This document shows, piece after piece, positions 7,920 through 12,906 of a stretch of DNA of 20,737 nt. How positions within the stretch are numbered: position 1 is the stretch's first letter; every line of letters begins with the position of its first letter. A program made the translations under genes and the position numbers. The notes below the pieces were generated by a model that saw only the letters and a list, made by a program, of their open reading frames with translations, was not told the DNA's origin and searched no databases. The stretch is from an uncultured Mycoplasmatota bacterium (lineage in GTDB: Bacteria > Bacillota_I > Bacilli_A > RF39 > UBA660): positions 1-20,737 of the forward strand of contig URXR01000016.1 of assembly GCA_900551925.1 (NCBI GenBank), given 5' to 3'.

Positions 7920-9563
7920 TTAAGATGTTATAACAAGGCGGGATGAGTAGTCAGTGCTAGCGTTACCGAAGTAGCTGCCCGAGTAAAACACTCCGGCGCT
8001 TGACCCATAGCTATAGTGACCGCCACGAATGAACCAAGGACCGTAAGAGATAGCTAGGCTGGAGTTATCTGAATACCAACCATAACTTGATGTATTATAT
8101 GTTTCCTTTATTCCATCTCCTAATTTGCTTCTTATTCTTTGACTCTGACTAGTTCCAAAACTATATTTATCATAATATTTTGTATCAGGATATGTATATG
8201 TTCCTGTATATGAAGTATAACTTCCTGAAGCATATATTATTCCTGTATATTCTGAATTTTGGCTTGTTGTATACCCACTCATCATTGTACTTCCATTATT
8301 TGATACTATATTTCCCATTACATAGTTATATGCTCCTCCACTCATATCATATACTCCATAGATATTTCCGGTGGTTGATGCTACTTTACTTAAATCTTTG
8401 GTACTACTTTTTGTATTTGTACCATATTCTAGTAAATATCCATCATAAGTATAATAGCCATAAATATTATACTGGGTTGTACTTGTTTGGTCCATATATG
8501 TTCCATTTATTGGAGTTTCTCCTCCAACATTTCCTCCACTTCTTCCTGTATAATAATTGCTACTATTATTTATATACACTTCTCTATTTACTCCATATTT
8601 TGAATGAGATAGGTATGCTACTGCTCCCCATTCCATATTCTTTATCATATGGGTATCTGTACTTATACTTAATCCATATTGATTTCCACTATCATTCATT
8701 TCCATTATATTGGTTGCAAATGAACTTATATTTTGATTTGTTAAACTACTTAAATCTGGTTTTGTTGTTATATTTGATATTGTTCCTGTTAGTTCAAACT
8801 TTCCTATCCAAAAACCTTCTAATTCTTCAGAACCAAAGGTAAAGGCTGGATGAGTGTAATATTTATTATTACAGGTACTATCTGTACATTCTTCATTATC
8901 TATCTTACAACTTTCACTTTTTGCTCCATCAGTTCCTGAGATTGTATCAGTACATTCTATTTCTCCAGTTGATGATGTTCCTTGTTCAAATACTATCTCT
9001 ATTTCTTGTGGTTCTGATATGGCTGTTCTAGCTGTTCTATCTGTTCTATCTGCATTATAATTCCAGACTTTATATTTATATCTTGGTACCCATACTTGCA
9101 TTGTAAGTATATCTTCCATTGGGATTTCTGTTCCTGGACTAGCATTTAAATATGTTGTTCTATTAGTGCTACTTACCGTCACACTATTGGCCCATATTTT
9201 ATCGTCATAATCATACCATTGGTATTCTTTGTTTGTATTATTTTCATCGGCTTTTTTCCATACTTCTGCTGTTTCATCATAATATACTGGTATCATATTA
9301 CTATCTAATTTTGGTGCATTTGCGCCACTCTCATCTAAAGGTTTGCCTGCTACTGTTACTTCTATTGTATTTACACTAGTAATACTATCACTAAATAAAG
9401 CATAAGAACTCTTAGTTATATTTATTCCAATAAATATAGCAACTAATATTATTCCCACACTAAATAAAGATATAAATACTTTATTTATTTCTTTTACATC
9501 TTTATTTAATTGTTTGTAAAGATACCCCCCCCCCAACTCTCTCATTTTTCGGGAGTTTATCAT
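7920..9563 (-). CDS. Membrane-anchored surface protein with C-type-lectin/FGE-like C-terminus; candidate DGR target
   Basis: About 547 residues. A basic N-terminus with a Gly tract leads to a membrane segment (about 28-50) and then SYALFSDSITSVNTIEV, resembling the post-signal region of SipW/TasA-type proteins. A linker has four Cys residues. From about 235 (EGFWIGKFE) to the end is a domain with NMEWGAVAYL, GVYDMSGGAYNYVMGN and terminal GPWFIRGGHY...SRLVITS, the pattern of formylglycine-enzyme-like C-type-lectin folds found in DGR target proteins. The last 40 codons are about 52% GC by hand count in an AT-rich genome. A 10-G tract follows about eight codons after the chosen ATG. That ATG (9561-9563) is preceded by AAAGGTG, which lies in the IS left end; a GTG at 9573-9575 and an ATG next to the G tract are alternatives. 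The IS immediately upstream may have replaced the original 5' end. Ligand and function are unknown. Confidence 0.7.
   Translation of the reverse strand: MINSRKMRELGGGYLYKQLNKDVKEINKVFISLFSVGIILVAIFIGINITKSSYALFSDSITSVNTIEVTVAGKPLDESGANAPKLDSNMIPVYYDETAEVWKKADENNTNKEYQWYDYDDKIWANSVTVSSTNRTTYLNASPGTEIPMEDILTMQVWVPRYKYKVWNYNADRTDRTARTAISEPQEIEIVFEQGTSSTGEIECTDTISGTDGAKSESCKIDNEECTDSTCNNKYYTHPAFTFGSEELEGFWIGKFELTGTISNITTKPDLSSLTNQNISSFATNIMEMNDSGNQYGLSISTDTHMIKNMEWGAVAYLSHSKYGVNREVYINNSSNYYTGRSGGNVGGETPINGTYMDQTSTTQYNIYGYYTYDGYLLEYGTNTKSSTKDLSKVASTTGNIYGVYDMSGGAYNYVMGNIVSNNGSTMMSGYTTSQNSEYTGIIYASGSYTSYTGTYTYPDTKYYDKYSFGTSQSQRIRSKLGDGIKETYNTSSYGWYSDNSSLAISYGPWFIRGGHYSYGSSAGVFYSGSYFGNASTDYSSRLVITS
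7923..8042 (-). other. Variable-region-like C-terminal 40 codons (candidate DGR VR)
   Basis: Conserved-looking frames (RGG, GSSAGVF, GNA, SRLV) alternate with clusters of aromatic or small residues: HYSY, YSGSYF and STDYS. Of those 15 cluster codons, 13 (CAC, TAT, AGC, GGC, TAC, TTC, GAC, ACT and repeats) could arise from AAC or AAT by changing adenines only. That is the signature of adenine-directed DGR mutagenesis. GC content is about 62 of 120 by hand count. I found no second copy (template repeat) and no reverse transcriptase in this window. Confidence 0.5.
9525..9534 (-). repeat. 10-G homopolymer inside the N-terminal coding region
   Basis: Ten consecutive C on the plus strand, read as ten G in the surface-protein gene, encode the Leu-Gly-Gly-Gly stretch. 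It is much the longest G/C run in the window. Gain or loss of one base would shift the frame, and no in-frame start codon follows soon after the tract, so slippage would switch the protein off. Phase variation is inferred; the tract is seen directly. Confidence 0.75.
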
Positions 9564-9568
9564 ATTTT

Positions 9569-9596
9569 TAGACACCTTTGACAGAGGGTGTATAAT
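9569..9596 (+). promoter_or_regulatory. Promoter of the IS3 transposase genes, TAGACA-16-TATAAT
   Basis: The -35 TAGACA (9569-9574) matches consensus at five of six positions. The -10 TATAAT (9591-9596) is perfect, with a 16-base spacer. It lies within the left terminal repeat and precedes the orfA start by about 20 bases. Confidence 0.55.
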
Positions 9597-9616
9597 AATG
9601 GAAAGGAAGTGGTATT

Positions 9617-9892
9617 ATGCCAAGAAAATATGACAAAAATTTCAAAGCCATGATTGTTAATTTAATTGTCAATGAAAAACATTCTACTATCAAAACTGCT
9701 CAACAATTTGATATTCCTCTTAAAACTTTGGAAAAATGGATTACTGCTTATAATAAAGATAATAGATGTTTTGATTCTGATTATCAATCTCAAGCTCAAA
9801 TTATCGCTGATCTAAAAAAGCAAATTTCTTCTTTAAAAAGAGACAATGACATTCTAAAAAAAACGATTACCTTATTGGCAAAAAAGGAATAA
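9617..9892 (+). CDS. IS3-family transposase OrfA
   Basis: A 91-residue DNA-binding protein. Residues 1-50 form the HTH_Tnp_1-type helix-turn-helix (KYDKNFKAMIVNLIV, then TIKTAQQFDIPLKTLEKWI), which recognises the element ends. Residues 57-88 form a leucine-zipper-like coiled coil (LKKQISSLKRDNDILKK). An AAGGAAG ribosome site lies about eight bases before the ATG. The frame ends at TAA 9890-9892, directly after an A AAA AAG slippery heptamer at 9880-9886. In this family, slippage there yields the OrfAB transposase, while OrfA alone often modulates transposition. Length is normal for the family. Confidence 0.92.
   Translation: MPRKYDKNFKAMIVNLIVNEKHSTIKTAQQFDIPLKTLEKWITAYNKDNRCFDSDYQSQAQIIADLKKQISSLKRDNDILKKTITLLAKKE
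9880..9886 (+). other. Programmed -1 frameshift site, A AAA AAG
   Basis: In the orfA frame the codons read GCA AAA AAG, giving the classical A AAA AAG slippery heptamer. A -1 slip continues as GGA ATA AGC ATG, which is exactly the orfB frame, and bypasses the orfA stop at 9890-9892. The predicted fusion is about 380 residues. AAAAAAGGAA also precedes the orfB ATG, so independent initiation of orfB is possible. Confidence 0.85.
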
Positions 9893-9894
9893 GC

Positions 9895-10758
9895 ATGTAC
9901 GAAAGTATTGATTCTTTATCTTCTACTTACTCTGTTTCTACTATTTGTTCTGCTTTAGATGTTAACCGCTCTTCTTATTTATATTGGCTTAATCATAGAA
10001 AGAAATCTTTAGAACTTAAAGCTGTATTTTATCAAGAAATTATTAGAATTTATGCTGATTCAGGTGGGATTTATGGTGCTCCTAAAATTCGGTTTTTATT
10101 AAATAAAAATGGCTTTTCTTGTTCTGTTTCTACTGTTTATAGGGCTATGGTTGTTCTTGGTATTAGAAGTATTGTTTCAAAACGTTTTCCTAAAAGACAG
10201 TCCAAACTTTCTGATAATGAAAGGGCTCTTATTGTCAACCGTACTAAAGATTTATTTGTTAATAGAATTAATCAAGTTTGGACTACCGATATTACTTACA
10301 TTCATACTATTTATGAAGGCACTTTTTATCTTATTACTTTTATTGATCTTTTCTCTAAAAAAGTTGTTGCTTGGGGATTATTTAAAGATCAAAAAGCTGA
10401 TAAAATAGTTGCCGTCCTTGATAAAGCTGTTAAATCTCGTAAACCTGGACCTGGGCTTATTTGTCACTCTGATAAGGGCTCTCAGTTGCGTTCAAAACTT
10501 TATCGGGATTATTTAAAAAAGCATAACTTTGTATTTAGTTATACTTCTTTACATCATTCTTGCGATGAAAATCCTGCTCAAGAATCATTTCATTCTCTTA
10601 TTAAAAAAGAATTTCTTTATCAACAAAAAATATATACTTTTGAAGATGCTTATAGGGTGATTTTTGATTACATAGAAGGGTTTTATAACCCTATCAGAAT
10701 TCATTCTTCTTTAGGGTATTTATCTCCAAATGACTTTGAAAATCAGTTATCTATGTGA
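9895..10758 (+). CDS. IS3-family transposase OrfB (DDE integrase core)
   Basis: A 287-residue catalytic part of the transposase. Residues 1-60 contain the HTH_21-like region (SICSALDVNRSSYLYWL), and SGGIYGAPKIRFLL near 56-70 is a family hallmark. The rve/DDE core starts near 118: the first Asp is in VWTTDITYIHT (about 131), the second in CHSDKGSQLRS (about 193), and the Glu in ENPAQESFHSLIKKE (about 229). The ending YNPIRIHSSLGYLSPNDFE is the typical C-terminus. Product of orfB alone or, mainly, of the OrfAB frameshift fusion. No stop or frameshift interrupts it, so the enzyme looks complete. Confidence 0.93.
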   Translation: MYESIDSLSSTYSVSTICSALDVNRSSYLYWLNHRKKSLELKAVFYQEIIRIYADSGGIYGAPKIRFLLNKNGFSCSVSTVYRAMVVLGIRSIVSKRFPKRQSKLSDNERALIVNRTKDLFVNRINQVWTTDITYIHTIYEGTFYLITFIDLFSKKVVAWGLFKDQKADKIVAVLDKAVKSRKPGPGLICHSDKGSQLRSKLYRDYLKKHNFVFSYTSLHHSCDENPAQESFHSLIKKEFLYQQKIYTFEDAYRVIFDYIEGFYNPIRIHSSLGYLSPNDFENQLSM

Positions 10759-10760
10759 AA

Positions 10761-10800
10761 TACCCTCTCTATTTTCTGTCTAAAATATTGACAAAATCCC
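10761..10800. repeat. IS3 right terminal repeat
   Basis: Read inward from 10800, GGGATTTTGTCAATATTTT, AGACA and AGAGGGT match the left end at 9551-9591 with small gaps. The outer part contains TTGACA facing outward (10788-10793), as is common in IS3 right ends. Confidence 0.65.
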
Positions 10801-10817
10801 TTGGATGTTAGTATATT
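10788..10817 (+). promoter_or_regulatory. Junction-type promoter across two IS ends, TTGACA-18-TATATT
   Basis: A perfect -35 TTGACA in the right terminal repeat faces a -10 TATATT (five of six) in the adjoining left-end-like relic, with 18 bases between. IS3-family circle or tandem junctions are known to build promoters this way. Here it would fire rightward, toward the 3' side of rnc, with no intact transposase gene downstream. Confidence 0.4.
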
Positions 10818-10842
10818 TTTGGGACAGTTTTCAGAGGGAGTT
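10803..10842 (+). repeat. Left-end-like relic of a second IS3-type element
   Basis: The segment ATATTTTT, GACA, TTT, CAGAGGG matches the left terminal repeat of the neighbouring IS (9562-9588) in the same order and orientation. It directly follows the IS right end, producing a right-end/left-end abutment. Beyond 10842 similarity stops, and no second transposase follows. Confidence 0.4.
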
Positions 10843-10922
10843 TCATTATTTTTTCTTTTATTTCTTTTCATACAACTGTCTTCCTTTCTTCTACTTTTAC
10901 TTTCTTAGCCTATTATGTATTA

Positions 10923-10951
10923 ATTATATAATTTATTACATAAAAAAACAA
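10923..10951 (-). promoter_or_regulatory. Leftward promoter, TTGTTT-17-TATAAT (second copy)
   Basis: On the minus strand -35 TTGTTT (10946-10951) and -10 TATAAT (10923-10928) are 17 bases apart, as at 99-127. The -35 overlaps the T tract of the rnc terminator. It points at the truncated frame 10743-10871 and, beyond the IS, at the surface-protein gene. Confidence 0.6.
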
Positions 10952-10954
10952 GTA
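10923..10954. repeat. 32-bp promoter/terminator repeat, copy 2
   Basis: Identical to 99-130 at 30 of 32 positions, in the same orientation relative to a leftward terminator and an IS3-like right end. The genes that donate the terminators (rnc here, a TasA-like gene there) are unrelated, so the repeat is not explained by duplication of those genes. Confidence 0.7.
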
Positions 10955-10967
10955 ATAGATTACTCAT
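10942..10967 (-). terminator. Terminator of rnc, overlapping its stop codon
   Basis: Read leftward, AGTAA pairs with TTACT (extended outward by G-U and A-U pairs, loop of 4), followed by G and seven T. The hairpin includes the rnc stop codon at 10960-10962. Confidence 0.6.
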
Positions 10968-11631
10968 CTTTAACTAATTTTTTTAAAGCATTTTTAGCAG
11001 CTTCTTGTTCAGCTTCTTTTTTAGTATGACCTTTACCTGTTCCATATATTATATTATCAATCTTAACAGACATTTTAAATCTTTTATTGTGAGCAGGTCC
11101 TTTTTCTTCGATTAATTCATATTTTAATGATTTTTGAACATCTTGCACTACTTCTTGAAGTTCTGATTTATAATCACTAAATAAAATAATATCTTCATCT
11201 TTGATAAAAGGAACAATAATTTTTAAAGCAATATCTTTAGTTTTTTCATAACCTTGATCTAAATAAAGTGCCGCTATGAAAGCTTCAAAAGTATCGGCTA
11301 GAATAGCTTTTTTATGAGAACCACCATTTTGAAGTTCTCCTTTTCCTAATTTTATATATTTACTAAATTCTAACTCATTAGCATATTCGTATAAAGCATT
11401 TTCACAAACATAGCTAGCTCGTATTTTTGTCATCTTGCCTTCATCAAATTCATTTTTCTTATAAAGATAATCAGAGACTACTAAATCCACTATAGCATCT
11501 CCTAGAAACTCTAATTTTTCATAAGAATATTCTAAATTATGTTCATAAGCATAGGAAGTGTGAATAAAAGCTCTTTGATATAGATCAATATTTTTAGGTT
11601 TTATATTTAACTTCTTAAATAGTTCTTCCAT
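10960..11631 (-). CDS. rnc: Ribonuclease III
   Basis: Double-stranded RNA endonuclease acting in rRNA maturation and mRNA turnover; 223 residues, a normal length. The RNase III signature EKLEFLGDAIVDL lies at 38-50, with the Mg-binding residues E41 and D45. The second acidic pair is D113/E116 in LADTFEAFIAALYLD. A double-stranded-RNA-binding domain occupies about 153-222 (FKMSVKIDNIIYGTGKG, then KKEAEQEAAKNALKKL). The ATG is preceded by AGGTGA, and a -10-like TATAGT sits about 15 bases further up without a good -35. It is divergent from yidD across a 100-base gap. It is not next to smc or acpP, its common partners. Confidence 0.96.
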   Translation of the reverse strand: MEELFKKLNIKPKNIDLYQRAFIHTSYAYEHNLEYSYEKLEFLGDAIVDLVVSDYLYKKNEFDEGKMTKIRASYVCENALYEYANELEFSKYIKLGKGELQNGGSHKKAILADTFEAFIAALYLDQGYEKTKDIALKIIVPFIKDEDIILFSDYKSELQEVVQDVQKSLKYELIEEKGPAHNKRFKMSVKIDNIIYGTGKGHTKKEAEQEAAKNALKKLVKDE

Positions 11632-11686
11632 TAGTCATCACCTATTTAACTATACCATAAATTTTTAAAAAATAGTACTATTTGGA

Positions 11687-11715
11687 TTGATAAATGTCTA
11701 AAATAATAGTAAAAT
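11687..11715 (+). promoter_or_regulatory. Promoter for yidD and the lipoprotein, TTGATA-17-TAAAAT
   Basis: The -35 TTGATA (11687-11692) and -10 TAAAAT (11710-11715) each match consensus at five of six positions, with a 17-base spacer. The predicted start of transcription near 11722 rules out the TTG at 11721 as start codon, leaving the TTG at 11733. Confidence 0.6.
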
Positions 11716-11732
11716 ATTAGTTGGTGATAATT

Positions 11733-11960
11733 TTGAAAAACTTATTGATTTTTTTTATAAAATGTTATCAAAAAATACCTGGATCTTTTCATGATATGTG
11801 TAGACATGTTCCTACATGTTCTAATTATGCAATTGAAGCTATTGATAAATATGGTGCTTTTAGAGGTACAGGTTTAGCTATTAAAAGAATAATTTCTTGC
11901 AATCCATTTGGAAGTAAAGGATTTGATCCGGTTCCAGTATTAAAAAGGAGGACAAAATGA
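11733..11960 (+). CDS. yidD: YidD membrane protein insertion efficiency factor
   Basis: A small (75-residue) inner-face membrane-associated protein that assists YidC-dependent insertion. It matches the family from end to end: MKNLLIFFIKCYQKIPGSFH, then the Cys-containing core CRHVPTCSNYAIEAIDKYG, LAIKRIISCNPF and the ending GSKGFDPVP. The start is TTG at 11733-11735, which gives the canonical N-terminus and follows GGTGAT, a good ribosome site; a longer TTG start at 11721 would be nearly leaderless. It overlaps the next gene by four bases (ATGA), implying translational coupling. The usual chromosomal partners rnpA, yidC and rpmH are not adjacent here. Confidence 0.93.
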   Translation: MKNLLIFFIKCYQKIPGSFHDMCRHVPTCSNYAIEAIDKYGAFRGTGLAIKRIISCNPFGSKGFDPVPVLKRRTK

Positions 11961-12826
11961 AAAAAAGTGTTTTATTTATAATTTGTGGTTTAATTATTAC
12001 AACCTGTTTAACTGGTTGTTTTAAAAGAGATAGTATGGAAGATATAAATATTATTACTACTATATACCCTATTGAATATGTTACTAATAGATTATATGGT
12101 AACAATAGTAGTGTGGAAAGCATTTATCCTAGAAATGCTATTTCTTCTGATTATACAATTACTAGTAAGCAATTAAAAGATTATAGTAAATATGATTTAT
12201 TTATTTATAATGGGGAAACTAGTGAAAGAGAATATGCTACTAAAATGTTAGATAATAATAATAATTTGAAAATTATAGATGCTTCATATGGATTAGAAGC
12301 AACTTATTCAGATTCTGATATTTGGCTTAATCCTTCGAATATTTTGATGATTGGTCAAAATATCAAATCAGCATTAGAAGATTATATTCTTAACACTTAT
12401 TTAATTGAAGATATAGATGAGAATTATACTTTGTTAAAAGTTGATATTACAGAGCTTGAAACAGAATTTAAAAAGGCTGCTGATAATTCAATAAATAATA
12501 CTATAGTTGTAGCAGATGAATCCCTTAACTTTTTGGAAAAATATGGTTTTGAAGTTATTAATTTAACTGATAATGGTAAAGAAAAAGAAAGTAATATTGA
12601 AGAAGCTAGAAACTTATTAGCTGAGGGAGAAATAGATTATATATTTGTTATGGAACATGCTGATGAATATGATATTACTAAAGAATTAGAAGAATCTTAT
12701 GGTGTAGATATTTTAACTTTTAGAACTATTGATACTATCACAGAAGAAGATGTGGAGAATAATGATGATTATTTATCTATTATGCATAGTAATATAGATT
12801 TATTAAAACAAGAAACTTATAAGTAA
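11957..12826 (+). CDS. TroA/ZnuA-like substrate-binding lipoprotein lacking metal-site histidines
   Basis: A 289-residue lipoprotein. Residues 1-21 are a lipoprotein signal with lipobox LTGC (Cys21). The fold resembles cluster-9 metal-binding proteins: INIITTIYPIEYVTNRLYG at the start, a DYTITSKQLKDYSKYDLFIYNG block, DIWLNPSNILMIGQNI, VVADESLNFLEKYGFEV and EGEIDYIFVMEHADEYDITKEL. In true ZnuA/TroA proteins these blocks carry His ligands (HDYEP, HxWLDP, HDAFGYL). Here the positions read SDY, SDIWLNP and DESLNFL, and the whole protein has only two His, at about 234 and 277. Zn or Mn binding in the usual way is therefore doubtful. AAGGAGG inside yidD precedes the ATG. No ABC permease or ATPase gene is adjacent. 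A repurposed or divergent binding protein is likely. Confidence 0.75.
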   Translation: MKKSVLFIICGLIITTCLTGCFKRDSMEDINIITTIYPIEYVTNRLYGNNSSVESIYPRNAISSDYTITSKQLKDYSKYDLFIYNGETSEREYATKMLDNNNNLKIIDASYGLEATYSDSDIWLNPSNILMIGQNIKSALEDYILNTYLIEDIDENYTLLKVDITELETEFKKAADNSINNTIVVADESLNFLEKYGFEVINLTDNGKEKESNIEEARNLLAEGEIDYIFVMEHADEYDITKELEESYGVDILTFRTIDTITEEDVENNDDYLSIMHSNIDLLKQETYK

Positions 12827-12843
12827 TATTTTTAAAAATATAT

Positions 12844-12874
12844 AAGCCCTAAAAAATTAGAGCTTATTTTTTTT
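12844..12874 (+). terminator. Terminator of the yidD-lipoprotein unit
   Basis: AAGC and CTAA pair with TTAG and GCTT around one C-A mismatch (loop of 4-5), followed by A and eight T. It lies 17 bases past the lipoprotein stop. Confidence 0.8.
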
Positions 12875-12879
12875 ATTTA

Positions 12880-12906
12880 ATAATAAAAGATAGCAAAAGC
12901 TATCTT
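12880..12906 (-). terminator. Terminator of the 518-residue membrane protein gene
   Basis: Read leftward, AAGATAGC pairs perfectly with GCTATCTT around a TTTT loop, followed by TTATTATT. The hairpin overlaps the stop codon at 12905-12907. Together with 12844-12874 it separates the convergent units. Confidence 0.75.

Larger units (their letters stand above)
9551..10800 (+). mobile_element. IS3-family insertion sequence
   Basis: An element of about 1.25 kb with orfA and orfB, an intact frameshift site and imperfect terminal inverted repeats. The left end begins GGGAGTTTATCATATTTTT and then has AGACA and AGAGGGT. The right end, read inward, begins GGGATTTTGTCAATATTTT and also has AGACA and AGAGGGT. 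The repeats could instead be trimmed to TATCA (9559) and TTGACA (10793). No clear target duplication is seen. The element sits in reverse orientation directly upstream of the surface-protein gene, between it and the promoter at 10923-10951. All catalytic parts appear intact, so it may be active. Confidence 0.85.
10743..10871 (-). pseudogene. Probable 5' remnant of a gene cut by IS sequence
   Basis: A leftward frame of 42 codons begins MKRNKRKNNETPSEN and runs through the IS end into a stop. The ATG (10869-10871) has GAAAGGA about ten bases upstream and lies about 50 bases after the strong promoter at 10923-10951. The frame therefore has proper expression signals but no body. The same-direction surface-protein gene starts on the far side of the IS with a basic N-terminus, so this may be its original beginning. 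That link is an inference and the peptide has no recognisable domain. Confidence 0.4.

Noticed and set aside
8180..8842. 220-codon plus-strand reading frame opposite the surface-protein gene
   Set aside because: Its Tyr/Leu/His-rich product is the mirror of the Tyr/Gly/Ser/Thr-rich gene on the other strand; it has no domain and no ribosome site.
7879..10950. DGR reverse transcriptase or template repeat next to the candidate variable region
   Set aside because: No reverse transcriptase gene is present, and no second GC-rich copy of 7923-8042 was found anywhere in the window on either strand.
10805..11029. 74-codon plus-strand frame across the IS relic and the end of rnc
   Set aside because: It is a Phe/Tyr-rich translation of T-rich DNA with no homology, and it overlaps the rnc terminator and gene.
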